Part shown: piece by piece, positions 24,601 through 35,525 of the stretch
Numbering within the stretch: position 1 is the first letter of the stretch
How the letters are laid out: every line of letters begins with the position of its first letter
Assembly (NCBI RefSeq): GCF_900090045.1
Contig: NC_041777.1
Location: forward strand, 1,046,001 to 1,110,000
From: Plasmodium malariae
Taxonomy: Eukaryota; Apicomplexa; Aconoidasida; Haemosporida; Plasmodiidae
Length of the DNA stretch: 64,000 nucleotides
Direction of reading: 5' to 3'
Made by a program: the position numbers and the translations under genes
The notes under the pieces: model-generated
Databases searched by the model: none
What the model was told of the DNA's origin: nothing
The model's input: only the letters and a program-made list of their open reading frames with translations

Positions 24601-27600
24601 AAGCATTAAAAAGGTAAAGGATAAATTATTAAAGAATCTAAATAATAAAAAGCATTTATGGTTTCATAATAATGGAAATATAAATAAAAAAAGTATTATG
24701 AACTTCATCGAAACGCACACCATAGAATATGAAATAGAAACTGATGAAGAAATTAATGAAGGGAGTAGTGAATGTCGGAAGCTTGTAGCTTACGAGGACG
24801 TTGTAGAAGAGGAGGAAGACACCTACGAGGGTGATGATGATGATGGTGATGCCGATGATAATGATGATAACGATGATATTGATGATAACGATAATAATGA
24901 TGATAACGATAATAATGATGATAACGATAATAATGATGATAACGATAATAATGATGATAACGATAATAATGATGATGAATATGATAACGCTTGTTCAGGA
25001 GAAGTTAGCAGTATGAGCTATTATGATGAAGAATTCATAAATGAAGAAATTGAAAAGGATGATATAGTCGCAGAAGAAGTAGAAGAAAAAGGAGACGAAG
25101 GCAGTATAGAGGGGGAAAATGAAAGAACAAAAATATGTAATCTGAACGACTGTGGTAATAAATGTGCAAGTTTGAGTGAAAAGTCTGCAACAATGGTGAG
25201 AGTAAATAGTGTAAGCCAAAATGAAACTGATGAGGAACTAGATGAACACAAACAAAACAGGGACGTTTCAGGAAAAGGGGAAGAAATTAAGTTTGCGCGT
25301 AAAATTACAAAAGATGCCTATATTGGGAAAAAACGTAGCACAAATGTACATGTGAGAAATAAAAAAGAGGATGAAATTTTAAAAAAGGGAAAAAATTATA
25401 TTTATGTGAAAGATACCATTTACTTCAACGGAAAGAAAAACTGTAGTGATAAAGATATGCATTCCGAAAAGGCAAAGGGGAATCCTACTAGTTTATTAAA
25501 TGAAAATTGGGAATATAGAGAAGAAAATTTAGAAAATTGTGGGGATAATTTAGGATATTACAGAGATAATTTAGAATATTTAGGGGATAAATTAAGAAAT
25601 ATAGTAAATACGGTAAGTAGTAAAAAAAATTGCACTTTCTCAACAGAAGTGAGGATTTCCATAGACAATAAACACGGCAATGTAATTAAAGATAATAAAA
25701 AAGATATAATGGAAAAGAATAAAGAAAGCAAACTAGAGGGAGGAGATAAAAACGAAGAAACAAGTGAGTTTTTTCATAATTTTAAAATGAATATTAATAA
25801 GAAGAAAGATTTTAAGGATGTTTTTAAGAATAGACAAGATGAGCATAATGTGAGACATGTAATAGAGAAAAAAAGAAAAAAAGATAATTTCATAAAAATG
25901 AAAAAAAGAGTAAGTAGTCGTTATAATTCGAAGAATGATAGTTATGAGGATAGTATGCAAGCATATAATTCTCAACCGAAAGGAAAAGATATATATACAA
26001 AACTAGAAGAATACCGTGAATTGAGAAAAATTCGTGGGTCATCAAGTTTGTTAGAGGGGAATCTTAGGAATAACTCTATATCATCATCGGATAAAATCGC
26101 AGTTTCAAGTTCTATAAAAAGTGGAAGGCACAGAGGAAGAGAAAAAAAAGGAAAAATAGTAAATATAGGAAGTACAGGAAATACAGGAAGTGTAAGAAAT
26201 ATAGGAAAGTTAGAAAAAATAGGAAAATTAGAAAAAATAGGAAAAAACTCCTCAACAATTGGCAGTAACAGTAGAAAGTCATTCTCTGCAAGTTCGACTA
26301 AAGATACAAAGGAAAATAGTAGTGGTAAAGAAAGCGGCACCAACTCTACTGACCTAAATTATCTACCTGAGTTAGAGAATTCGAATAAAAAAAATAATTT
26401 TGTTAATAATGTAGCTATAAATAATATGGTTATAAATAAAGTGAGCATTTTTCATAATTTGACAGAAACTAGTGATTATAATTCAAAAATATATGAAGGA
26501 AAAAGTAGCGATACCACGTGTTTACATGATGAAGCGAACAAATGTGAGGCATTGAAAAAAGGAAAACTTGATTATGAACATAAAAAGGTAAAGTGTAACA
26601 GCTTCTATTACAACATAAATGATGAAAGAGGTAGATCTATTAGTGAAAATGGCTGTTTCAGTAGTTTAAAAAATAAAACTGTTATAGGGAAAAATATAGG
26701 AGGAAAATTCACTTATTATATTGAATTTGACAAGACTAACAATGTAAAAGAAAATATGATAAATAAAACCATGGAAAAAGGTTCAAATAAAAATATTGGT
26801 GAAGAGATAGTAAATAATGAAAAATTCAAGGCAGTCAAAAGTTGTAGGAACAACAAAAATGACAATGAAAACTTCTACAAGAAAGACAAAATAAAACATC
26901 ATCTGATAGCAGAAATTGAGGAGAGTTGGTTGAGTTTCGAGAAAAAATTGGAAAAAAAGTTAAAGCAGAAAAAAGCAGCTCAGGAAAAAGTAGATGAGGA
27001 CAAAGAATTGCAGAACACATTGAGGAAGGATGTGCATGCAAGAGAAAGAGGAAAAATGGGAGTCAGCCTTAACAAAATTAGTGCACTGGAGGAAAATAAG
27101 AAAAAATTAGAAGCATTAAAAAATCGCTATGAGAAGATATTGACAGAATCGCAAAAAAAAGAGGGGAAGAAGGTTTTATGTGATGATTACATAACAGGTG
27201 ATATCATAAAGCATTGTAGTAGCAGCATGAGTAATTGTGATAGAAGAGATAAAGACAATGGAAGAATTAGTAATAATTATAATGGAAATTGTCAAGATGC
27301 GGGATATACTAGCACTAGCTATGATTCTTCTATGAAGAATTCTGGGAATTTTATAAATATGGATAAGTTTAAAAATAGAGAGAAAGATATGCATGATGAG
27401 CATGAGAAAGGGTACCACTATGATTCTAATATCACTATTCATTTTAATAGAAGTCAGAATAGTTCAAATAAAAAAATGATAATAGATGATGATAAGGAAA
27501 GTAAAGAAGAGAAACATATATTATTAAGCAGTAACATAATTAATGAAAAACGGTTGAGGAAGTTAACTGATCAATTAGGTATTAAAAAAAATGAGAATCT

Positions 27601-29212
27601 CCTGTTTTATAATAATTTGAGGAGCTCCAAATCTGACATCCGTAATTGTACTAAGAAGAATGGAAGTAACTATCATATATACGAACAGGATAATTGTAGT
27701 TTAGTGAAGGATAAAAATTTAGAAGGGACGTATCGTAAGAGGTTATATAACACCGACACCATTGCACAGTCATATATACTCAATAGCATAATAAAAAAAG
27801 ACCAAGTGGAAAGTAATAGCCCAATAAAAGGAGATAATCCAAGTTTGACTTCTCTAGGAAAGTTTGATGTTAAATATTTTTGGGAATTTAGTAATGGTCG
27901 TGATGATAAGAATGGGAATAGCTGTAACAATGATACTTACAAAAGTAAAGTAGATAAATGTACTAATGGGTTTAATGTACAAATAGAAAGATGCGTAAAA
28001 GGAAGAGGAGTACATGATTGTGCTTTATTAATGAAGGACAAGAGGGTAAATCCCAAGGATGGCGAAACTTATAGCGGTAGCACTTTTTTTTTTCAAGGGG
28101 AGAAAGAAAATCACTCTGGTATTCCCCTTCGTAAAGAAAAAGAGAAAGGTGGTGCAGAGCGAGGAGAGGATATGGTAATGAGGAATAAAAATGCAGGAGG
28201 GAATGGAAAAGGGGAATTCATGAAAATAAGTTCCAGAAATGGTACAAGAAAAAGTACTAGAAGAGGAACTAGATGTGGTACCAGAAGTGGAACTAGATGT
28301 GGAACCAGAAGTAGAACTAGATGTGGAACCAGAAGTGGTAGTACTAATGGTATTAGTAGTGGCAATCATATTAGTCGTAGAGGTAGTAAGCCGGAGAACG
28401 AGAAAAGTGATGTACATACGCACATAGATAACTATTACACAAATGGTTCTTTTAAGGGAGAAGATACGCATTTAAAGATGGATTATTCGGCTGATAATAC
28501 CAATTATAAAAGTAGAAAAATGCATAAGATAAACTTTTTTTATTTGAATCATGGTAATAATAACAATGGTGTATCGATAACAGAAAATATGAAAATAAAG
28601 AATTGTAATTACATGAATACGAATAGTATGAGTCATCATAATAATAAAATTAGTCATATGAACAATATGATACCTTATAATAATAATAATAATAATGATG
28701 AAGTTAGAGTAAATGGTAGAACAAAAAATATACACTACTGTAGAAATGATATGAACTATGGCAATAGTTACATGACAAGAAATAGCATCATTTCGAATAA
28801 TGCAGAAAATAAGATGTTGATTAATACATCTGAGTATGCTAGCGATAAGAAGACCAACGCTGAAACATGTTCTCATAATTTTAATAGATACAATAACAGA
28901 AAGTTCAAATTAACACTTAAAAATTTCAAAGAATATGAAGCGAAAATGAAGAGTCGAATATACTCAAACGAAATAAAAAAAGGAAACACTACTCTTTTTG
29001 ATTCGTATTTTTTTGATAAGAATAAAAACAGGGGAAGAGTTTGCAACTCGTACAGTGGTCACAGTGCTTACAATGCATACATGAACAGTGATGGTTACAA
29101 TAATAATGATAGTTACAATAACTACGATAAAATTAATTATCTGAATGATAGAAGCAAAACTAACGAATGTTCCAAAAATTGGGGCTATCAAATTACAGAA
29201 ATTAAGTATTAA
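21683..29212 (+). CDS. Kinesin-like motor protein, probably kinesin-20
   Basis: A single uninterrupted frame of about 2,509 codons. The motor domain spans roughly residues 280-785, after an acidic N-terminal extension. It has the P-loop GHTGTGKT (residues 362-369), the alpha-3/switch I block EMSTRSHSIF, switch II DLAGNEK (Asp-685), and INRSLSALSLCINELS and RLLQDSLGGSSKTIFICTIS, all in kinesin order. Kinesins hydrolyse ATP to move on or remodel microtubules. The P-loop differs from the usual GQTGSGKT, and switch II has NEK where SER is common. A ~190-residue polar insertion sits between the P-loop and YASYMQLYNDRIFDLL. The 1,700-residue tail is low-complexity, with Asp/Asn repeats (about residues 1050-1100), a short charged possible coiled coil (about 1760-1820) and an Arg-Cys-Gly-Thr repeat (about 2190-2220). 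I assign kinesin-20 by remembered synteny with P. falciparum chromosome 7, not by motif. ATG 21683 is the first in frame; 21701 is an alternative. Confidence 0.85.
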   Translation: MKEIIIMDEAGKSQKCENLCSSDILSNILINKKDESFNSNYDNFNNTYSDGECSKTFVKSVTLAIESDNDSSYKKDKYKEYSKQSTLNIDNNDIENGEENETKSGAEYKAQCGAKNEDTNAFEANNFCIKNDKKFYNGLYGKTYNELEENIHEKELSIDYVTIKSDIRTENKVNTYQMNENGIGSIAGKNENEITTYRISESDLNIIDLDGSLTKIIDVNESKVTENENTKFDEKDENTLSYEGKDSISSEENGKTSYNISEMYEDCSGNNLDINWNKSQIKTCIRIKPTELVENNLENVITQRGTSKMLINYGMKGENKTCEFFVDRVFNESSTQSDVWKSICFCIDSIFYFKNATVFAHGHTGTGKTYTMIGPDIMELIKRKKKKTKNSARKFHPNELLINTNSLKLLNNNSNNILCDRNRSCSQPIFNLPPRVIPLANANYSHYKKTCDVTYNAINSRYYHKSNVEGINENNFTKYENYKTFSEYQKEYKSNTKNFKDDIRLVLNSEKKGIIPRACEEIMNKLSLLKVITSSTEEYCKQNDDYKIEEKTKKGRYEDNNSYENDKKMKDIFKNVKVYASYMQLYNDRIFDLLNPYTESQPYLSTLKSKYSNNSTFVSGLMTVEVSNSDELIEILIDGTSNRACRITKTNEMSTRSHSIFKIELKYVNNSKPECSKSGILLLIDLAGNEKYAASSEKLYTTEVCSINRSLSALSLCINELSKGNKNISYRNSILTRLLQDSLGGSSKTIFICTISSCIKNVRDTLSSLKLVSKAKKIQFENKNTSSYAFEEDIKKLKKELYFLKKFVFFQYITNKCESKKRLKKIKEFYFSNLPSEKDNSASTRSSEDTDRCLNKDNVSGRNSRNSRNGNMGENGERGNTNGASESNTNSSIGSSRRSDYLENDEKFYGKKAGTEDKKKVGNKYANNNKEEIISEYELNHSANIYKGIEKIYNDYELSSFNSLLYQWNLNKSSIKKVKDKLLKNLNNKKHLWFHNNGNINKKSIMNFIETHTIEYEIETDEEINEGSSECRKLVAYEDVVEEEEDTYEGDDDDGDADDNDDNDDIDDNDNNDDNDNNDDNDNNDDNDNNDDNDNNDDEYDNACSGEVSSMSYYDEEFINEEIEKDDIVAEEVEEKGDEGSIEGENERTKICNLNDCGNKCASLSEKSATMVRVNSVSQNETDEELDEHKQNRDVSGKGEEIKFARKITKDAYIGKKRSTNVHVRNKKEDEILKKGKNYIYVKDTIYFNGKKNCSDKDMHSEKAKGNPTSLLNENWEYREENLENCGDNLGYYRDNLEYLGDKLRNIVNTVSSKKNCTFSTEVRISIDNKHGNVIKDNKKDIMEKNKESKLEGGDKNEETSEFFHNFKMNINKKKDFKDVFKNRQDEHNVRHVIEKKRKKDNFIKMKKRVSSRYNSKNDSYEDSMQAYNSQPKGKDIYTKLEEYRELRKIRGSSSLLEGNLRNNSISSSDKIAVSSSIKSGRHRGREKKGKIVNIGSTGNTGSVRNIGKLEKIGKLEKIGKNSSTIGSNSRKSFSASSTKDTKENSSGKESGTNSTDLNYLPELENSNKKNNFVNNVAINNMVINKVSIFHNLTETSDYNSKIYEGKSSDTTCLHDEANKCEALKKGKLDYEHKKVKCNSFYYNINDERGRSISENGCFSSLKNKTVIGKNIGGKFTYYIEFDKTNNVKENMINKTMEKGSNKNIGEEIVNNEKFKAVKSCRNNKNDNENFYKKDKIKHHLIAEIEESWLSFEKKLEKKLKQKKAAQEKVDEDKELQNTLRKDVHARERGKMGVSLNKISALEENKKKLEALKNRYEKILTESQKKEGKKVLCDDYITGDIIKHCSSSMSNCDRRDKDNGRISNNYNGNCQDAGYTSTSYDSSMKNSGNFINMDKFKNREKDMHDEHEKGYHYDSNITIHFNRSQNSSNKKMIIDDDKESKEEKHILLSSNIINEKRLRKLTDQLGIKKNENLLFYNNLRSSKSDIRNCTKKNGSNYHIYEQDNCSLVKDKNLEGTYRKRLYNTDTIAQSYILNSIIKKDQVESNSPIKGDNPSLTSLGKFDVKYFWEFSNGRDDKNGNSCNNDTYKSKVDKCTNGFNVQIERCVKGRGVHDCALLMKDKRVNPKDGETYSGSTFFFQGEKENHSGIPLRKEKEKGGAERGEDMVMRNKNAGGNGKGEFMKISSRNGTRKSTRRGTRCGTRSGTRCGTRSRTRCGTRSGSTNGISSGNHISRRGSKPENEKSDVHTHIDNYYTNGSFKGEDTHLKMDYSADNTNYKSRKMHKINFFYLNHGNNNNGVSITENMKIKNCNYMNTNSMSHHNNKISHMNNMIPYNNNNNNDEVRVNGRTKNIHYCRNDMNYGNSYMTRNSIISNNAENKMLINTSEYASDKKTNAETCSHNFNRYNNRKFKLTLKNFKEYEAKMKSRIYSNEIKKGNTTLFDSYFFDKNKNRGRVCNSYSGHSAYNAYMNSDGYNNNDSYNNYDKINYLNDRSKTNECSKNWGYQITEIKY
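24828..24980. repeat. Asp/Asn-encoding 18-bp repeat in the kinesin tail
   Basis: Tandem units of gataacgataataatgat (DNDNND), preceded by less regular Asp codons. The repeat is in frame and creates an acidic disordered segment in the kinesin tail. Confidence 0.85.
28240..28345. repeat. 24-bp repeat encoding RCGTRSGT in the kinesin tail
   Basis: About four to five in-frame copies of a 24-base unit (agatgtggaaccagaagtgg plus aact) give a basic, Cys-containing repeat in the C-terminal region of the kinesin-like protein. Its composition contrasts with the surrounding Asn-rich sequence. Confidence 0.8.
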
Positions 29213-29688
29213 AGCAAAATACTAAAGGAGGGAAGTAATGAGAAAAAATGGAGTTTGATGCAGTTGTACCTTCGAAAGATTCATAGATATATGAGTGTGC
29301 TCTATGCTTACGTATAATATGCCCACATAGGAGAGATGGAAGAAGAAAAAAAAAAAAAAGCATAATAAATTGTTATTCATAGCTTTTTTTTTTTTTTTTT
29401 TTTTTTTTTGTAGCGTTCGTTATTACATTATATCACATAAGTTATCTTTATAAAAATTTTATAAAAAATAGATAGTTTAACGGACTATTTTAGAGATAAC
29501 AATTTACCCCCAGTACCATAAATTTATGAGGGTATGTTCATCGGATAAGATTTCATCATGTTATGGAAAAAAATAGTGCGAGTTTGAAGTATTAACATGG
29601 TATGTGAGACTGTGAAGGAACTTATTAATCCATGTATTTAAATTTCTTTTTATTTGTGTGGTGATATTCTATTTGTTTCTCATTACTT

Positions 29689-29911
29689 CGTTTGTTTTGT
29701 CTTACTATTTGTTTTGTCTTACTATTTATTTTGTCTTACCGTTTGTTTTGTCTTACTATTTGTTTTGTCTTACTATTTGTTTTGTCTTACCGTTTGTTTT
29801 GTCTTACTATTTGTTTTGTCTTACTATTTGGTTTGTCTTACTATTTGTTTTGTCTTACCGTTTGTTTTGTCTTACACCTTTTGTTTTGTCTTACCGTTTG
29901 TTTTGTCCTGC
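29689..29911. repeat. 17-bp tandem repeat array A
   Basis: About 13 copies of tgttttgtcttactatt with a second form ending ccgtt. Because 17 is not a multiple of three, all three plus-strand frames are open and give meaningless Leu/Phe/Cys-rich open frames. Confidence 0.9.
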
Positions 29912-30319
29912 TTTTTGATTTTTCTCTTCGTCAGTTCTTGTGCCCCAATTTGGCACCTCCCAATTCTTTCCATTTCGTATGTGTTATACAACTACTGTGT
30001 TAAGGTCGAATACAGTGAAAACAAACATACATGTATATGCAAGGAATTTGTGCATTAGGACATGTATTATGGAGGAGAGGGGTAAAATGATGCAGCCTCT
30101 TTATTCTATGAATTGGACATTCACTTGTAATAATAATTATTATTATTACTATTATATTACTATTCCTAATACTATTACTATTTTTTTTTTTTTTTTTTTT
30201 TTCCCGTTTCGTTACATTATTTTGGTCACTGCTATATTTTAATTTTCTTCTTTAATTTTCTCTTTTCCATTTTTTTTTTTTTTTTTTTTTTTTTGACTAT
30301 AAATTTGAATTGTTTACCT

Positions 30320-30512
30320 AGTTTTGTTAATGATGCTAATTTGTTAATTTTGCTAATTTGTTAATTTTGCTAATTTGTTAATTATGCTAATTTGTTAATT
30401 ATAATAATTAGTTAATTTTGCTAATTTGTTAATTATGCTAATTTGTTAATTATGCTAATTTGTTAATTATGCTAATTTGTTAATTATACTAATTTGTTAA
30501 TTTTGCTAATTT
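30320..30512. repeat. 17-bp tandem repeat array B
   Basis: About 11 copies of tgctaatttgttaattw, the last base being A or T. It is unrelated in sequence to array A but has the same period and lies 400 bases away. Confidence 0.9.
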
Positions 30513-30995
30513 TTTTTTTTTTTAATATATTTTATTTGGCGAAAATTATTTCAATATTTTTGTAGACTATTTATTACTGTAAAAAAATATTTTAAAAAAG
30601 GCTTCTTTTTAATGTATATTTTTATTTGAAAAAGGATGCAGTAAAAACGAGGTATGAACATCATATACCTATACTGTGTGTATGTACATATGTTTATATA
30701 AATTAGGATCACATCCTAAATACCACTAAAAGGGTAAATTTTAAAAGAATATAAAAGAATAGTGATATTGTTCTTCTGTATACATAGGTAGGACAGAATG
30801 GAAGGAGTGCAAAAAATGGAATATAAGTAGAAATGAAACAGAAAAAAATTGGAAAAAAAAAAAGGAAAATGATGTAAAAAAGGGGTATGTCGTGATAAAA
30901 AAAAAAGGTTTAATGGACAAAAACTATATGAGTTGAGGCTTAACAAACAGCAGTATAATGGTGGAAGGCGTGAGTTTCCCTTGAGGGTGTTCTAT

Positions 30996-32221
30996 TCATA
31001 AACTATTGTCGATGTATGGGTTCGGTTGGGGTACATTTTCTTTCTCTTTAAAGTAGTCAAAAGTGTTAATCTTATGACTTTTATGTTGATAGTCGTTATT
31101 TAGATTCTGCAGTATATAATCAATATTAATTTCTTTAATATTTTCCTTGTTTTCTTTGTTTTCCTTATCTTCCTTGTTTTCATTTTTTTTATTCATTATA
31201 TATTTTTTAACGGTAAATGCATTAGCATCCTTTGGGGCTGCTTTCGAAGAATATGCATTCTGTAGAGAATCGAACAAAGATACTTCATGTGAGTCCCCTT
31301 TTTCGAATGAAATGCTCTTGAAGTCCTTTATTTTTTCATTTGTTGATGAACTATTTTGTAAGTTACAATTTTGTAGAAAAGTAAGGTCATCATGGTTGTG
31401 TTGATTTTGCACTGGATTTGTATGATGTTCTTTTAAGTTGCTTAGTTTAAATGTATTTGTTCGTTGTTCTATTTTAATATTTTTTCCTTCTTGAACGGTA
31501 TTTATCTCTTTTTCAGGAAAAAAATTAATTAAAGAATTTATCGTATTATATTTTTCTTCACTTGATGCTCTGGACTTGTTTGATGAAGGAGAGTATTTTA
31601 AGATACAATTCGAATTTTCATTTGTTATCTTTTTTGCTAATATATTAGTATTAGTTATTTTACTTGCTTTTTTAAAAAAACTTGTAATCCGTAATTGATT
31701 TTTAGTAGTTTCTATTTTAGCAATGGATTTACTACTTTTGTGTGGTGTTGAAAAGGATGAGAAGTTATTACTTCTCGCTATTGAAGAAATTTCATTTTTT
31801 TCATTTTTCTTTTTTATTACATTATTATCTACACTACTTATATCATTGGTTACTTCCATCCCATTTGTACTATTTGTTTCTTGTTCTGTTTTCATATATT
31901 TTTCCTCTTTTATTTGATGCTTATTTTCTGAATTAGTATGGTGAAATTCACTTTGAAATTGAACACTAGCGTGTTCATTAGTTCGGATGATGGTGGACTT
32001 TTCATTAGTTACATTTTTGTGTGTGTATCCCTCCTCCTTTGCATTCAAGTCGCACGTAGAATAATCTCGTTGATGTGAAAATTTCAGTGGGATGCTTGTT
32101 TGCTCTTTCAAAGTTTTATAAAGGAAGAAGTTCTTTCTCATATTTTCGTACATATCTTTTGCGCTCTTCATTCTATCACTGTTATTATTATTCGTATTAT
32201 TATTATTATTATTATTATTAT

Positions 32222-32262
<41 letters not shown>

Positions 32263-32293
32263 TTGGTATTATTATTATTAGTATTATTATTAG

Positions 32294-32331
<38 letters not shown>

Positions 32332-34541
32332 GTATCGTTCGTATGTACTGCATTATCATCGTTACTGATCACGTCGTTTGTACATGTGCCGCCTATATAA
32401 AAGTTAGAAGCACCTTCGCAATTGTAATTTTTTAAACAACAATTTATTTTTTCCTTTTCATTGGTATTCATTTGATTATCAATGATAAATTTCTCTTGAT
32501 GGTTTGTTTTTCCTTCTTTTGTAACACCTGAGTAAGCTTCGCTATTTGCATATTGTGGACAAGAAGTAACTATTTTCGCTCTTTTAGAATTTTTCAAATT
32601 GTCACTATTTACATTTTTCATTCTCCTCTTACTATCATTTGGTATTGTATTTTGTCGGTGTCCATTACCACCAAGGGTTTGGATACTTCCTTCATGATCA
32701 TTGTTGTGCGAGTTATGATAGTGCATATAAGTACTATTTAAATGAGTGTTATTTTGAAGAAAATGAATATGTGTATTTTCGAAAAAGGAATGTAAATTAG
32801 GTACATCGATATTATTTATTTTGTCAAAGGGTTTATAAGGGATTGTTTCTTTTGCTTGTTGTTGTTTAGAGCATCCATCTTGGTGATAGTTGGATTTTCC
32901 TTTTTCCTTTTTGTTTTTATCCATCGGTACTCCAGCTGCTACTTCATCTGCCACTTCGGCTGCTTTGCTTTGTTCACAATCCCTTAAAATATTAGGTGAT
33001 ATTTCTAAGTATTCAAAACACTCTGATGTAAAATTCTTAAAAATATTTTTAAAATTGTTTGAACTGAGTATTTCCCCTTGTCCACTTTGTTCTTTTCCAT
33101 TCTCTCTGCCCTGCTCGTTCTGTGAGCTTTCTTCTTTTGACACTATCAACAGTGTGTCCTTTTTGAAATTTTGAGAAATGCTTTTTTGGGAGACGAAATT
33201 ATCATTATTAATTATGCTTCTGTTTAGAGTGTCCTCCAGGTAGCTATTCAAGCAGTTGTTTTTTTTCCCGGAATGGTTATACCTTAAGGAGTATTCTCTA
33301 ATTTTGTTAATAATTAATTTGCTATCTTTTTTATTTTTAAAGGCACTATTAAAAGATTGGTTGATGGGTATATTTTTACATAAAACAAAATCGTATACTT
33401 GATGTTGTAAAAAAGCATTTTTTATTTCTTTATACTTGTTCATTAATTTTTCCATAGTATTTAAGTTTGATGGTATTTTATGTTTCCATTTTTCATGGGA
33501 TATTAAAAATGTAAATATATTCTCAATACTTTTATATTGATATATTAAATTAAAAGCAGTTTTTATTCCCATTCCTGTTATATGAAAATCGTTTGTATAG
33601 TCACAACCACTTAATATACACATAGCTAGAAACATGTCAATGGTAAAATATTTTAAATTCTGTAATTCTTCAGGCCAATAAAAATTATCTATATAATTCT
33701 TCATTATTTGTTCGTATTTTTTTTTATTCACTCCATTTTTTTTATGTCTGTATATAGCTGCGCGGGGATCATTTTGTTGGTCTGGAATGGCATCATCCGA
33801 CTCCTTTAGTCCTAGGTTATCGAACTCGTCATTCTTAAGCTCCTTCATTGGCGTAATGTAAAATTCGTTAAAAGAATCAGATAAAGGATTCTTAATTTCA
33901 CTGATGATATTTATATCGATAAGATCATTAATTGGGAGTAAACTTATTTCATTACATTCTCCATTGTTTTTGAATTTATATAAGACACGCGGACAACCAT
34001 ATACTAGCAAATCACTATCTTCACTTATAACACAGGAGATGAATCCCATACGACAAAGGTAAGATAACTGAGCATCAGCTTCATAAGGAGAAATGATATA
34101 GTCAATATTTCTTTTTTGACAAAACTGAATAACCGAGTCAATAATTTCTTTTGATACACTTAATGCTTGTATGCATTTTTTCAAAACCATTTCATTTGTT
34201 CTTGGATTTTTTACCTTTTTAATAATTTCTTGTACTTCTTTTTTAGCCTTTTCTCTTCTATTTTTCCTAACCATATTTTCATTTTTCTTCTCTGGTAACT
34301 CTTCTCCATCAAAAACGAATAAAATTTTTATATTATAATGATTTATAACCTCTAACATTTTATCAATGAAATTTAAATAGCTATCATTGAAATTGTCAGT
34401 AGCTATATCATATGCACAGCTGATTAGTCCTCTATGGATCCAACACATAACATCAACACCGATCACTTCATTTTTGTATTTGCTTATATGCGAGTTTTTA
34501 ACTATCGGTTTAAGGAACTGCAACAGGTTAGATATTCCCAT
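30996..34541 (-). CDS. EXO1: Exonuclease 1 (XPG/FEN family nuclease)
   Basis: A single-exon frame of 1,181 residues. EXO1 is a 5'-to-3' exonuclease and flap endonuclease used in mismatch repair and double-strand-break resection in the nucleus. The N-terminal nuclease region (residues 1-103) starts MGISNLLQFLKPIVKN, and the initiator Met-Gly fits a family in which the processed N-terminus is near the active site. Metal-binding acids visible in family positions are Asp-30 (VIGVDVMCWIHRG), Asp-78 (FVFDGEELP), Glu-154 and Asp-156 (SPYEADAQLSYL), and Asp-175 and Asp-177 (SEDSDLLVYG), plus the CILSGCDYTNDFHITGMGIKTA helix-hairpin-helix region. The match is better to EXO1 than FEN1 because of the opening residues and the long tail. 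Residues beyond ~430 are disordered, with an Asn/Thr run (32190-32336), and contain a PIP-box, QLRITSFF (Gln-949 to Phe-956), expected to bind PCNA. The gene is head-to-head with the next one and convergent with the kinesin gene. Confidence 0.93.
32181..32336. repeat. Trinucleotide repeat encoding Asn/Thr runs in EXO1
   Basis: ATT/GTA-type triplets on the plus strand give Asn runs and a 13-residue Thr run on the minus strand, in the disordered linker of exonuclease 1. In-frame triplet expansion is the obvious source. Confidence 0.9.
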
Positions 34542-35493
34542 TTATCCAGAGGAAAAAAGAGGTGTGCGTCTTGAATGAATTTATGGGGATCACTCGGGGG
34601 CGAATATACAGTCGTCCAGCCAAAACGGGGGAATGCCCAGAGCGAGCAAAACGTGCAGTTTGAGCAAGATTTAAAAGGAGTAATAAAATAGGCCCCCCAG
34701 TTGGGAAGAAACGAAATAATTAATGGGCATTAGGGAAATTATAAACATTAAAAAAGAAAAATAAAAAAAAAAAAAAAAGGAAAAGAAGATAAGAGAATGG
34801 GAAGGAGAGAACTGGAAAAAGCCCGAGAAAGTTACTGCCAATGTGAACATGCGCAAGAAGCGATAATTTACAAAATAAGAAATAAAATCCTTTTGCAGTA
34901 GAACAAAAACAACAATCTCTTTGCCATAAATTTTGTGAGTAGGGTGTTATAATAAAAACCTTCCTTATATATGGATATGTATATATATATGTATATATGT
35001 GTACATTAGTACATATGTACATGTATGTTCGTATGTGTAAACATGCATACGTGTATATAAGTACATATATGTTGTTATCTTGATTTATTTATTATATTTT
35101 TCTTTTTTCTTTTTTCTTTTTTTTTTTAAGTTATAGCAAACCTTATTATTTTTCGAGAGGAATTGATATGCGTATTTTTTTCGAGTTTCATGTTTACTTC
35201 GTTTTGATTCCCAAGTTTCCGATTTACATATTTGTACATACAAGGTATAAAAAATGAGAAAAAAAAAAAAGAAAAGTACATTCGTAAAATTATATGTAAA
35301 GTGCAAAAATGCATTTATAAATAATACATATATAACGTATACAAAAATGCTTAGGAGTCTCACTGTTCGGCGTGTTACGTTTCTTCATTTTGTTTTATAT
35401 TATTTAATTTGATTTTGCTTTAACTATTATTTTTTTTTTTTTAAATGTGTTACCCGATTAGGAAAAAAATTATTGCATGTACATGTAAGTGCT

Positions 35494-35525
<32 letters not shown>

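Larger units (their letters stand above)
29213..30995. other. Convergent intergenic region with two 17-bp minisatellites
   Basis: Region between the 3' ends of the kinesin gene and exonuclease 1. It contains poly(A)/poly(T) (29345-29409, 30181-30202, 30272-30294), two unrelated 17-bp tandem arrays listed separately, and otherwise A+T-rich sequence with no gene. Confidence 0.6.

Noticed and set aside
29654..30058. Leu/Phe/Cys-rich membrane-like open frames
   Set aside because: Produced by the 17-bp tandem repeat, which is open in all frames; no unique sequence supports a protein.
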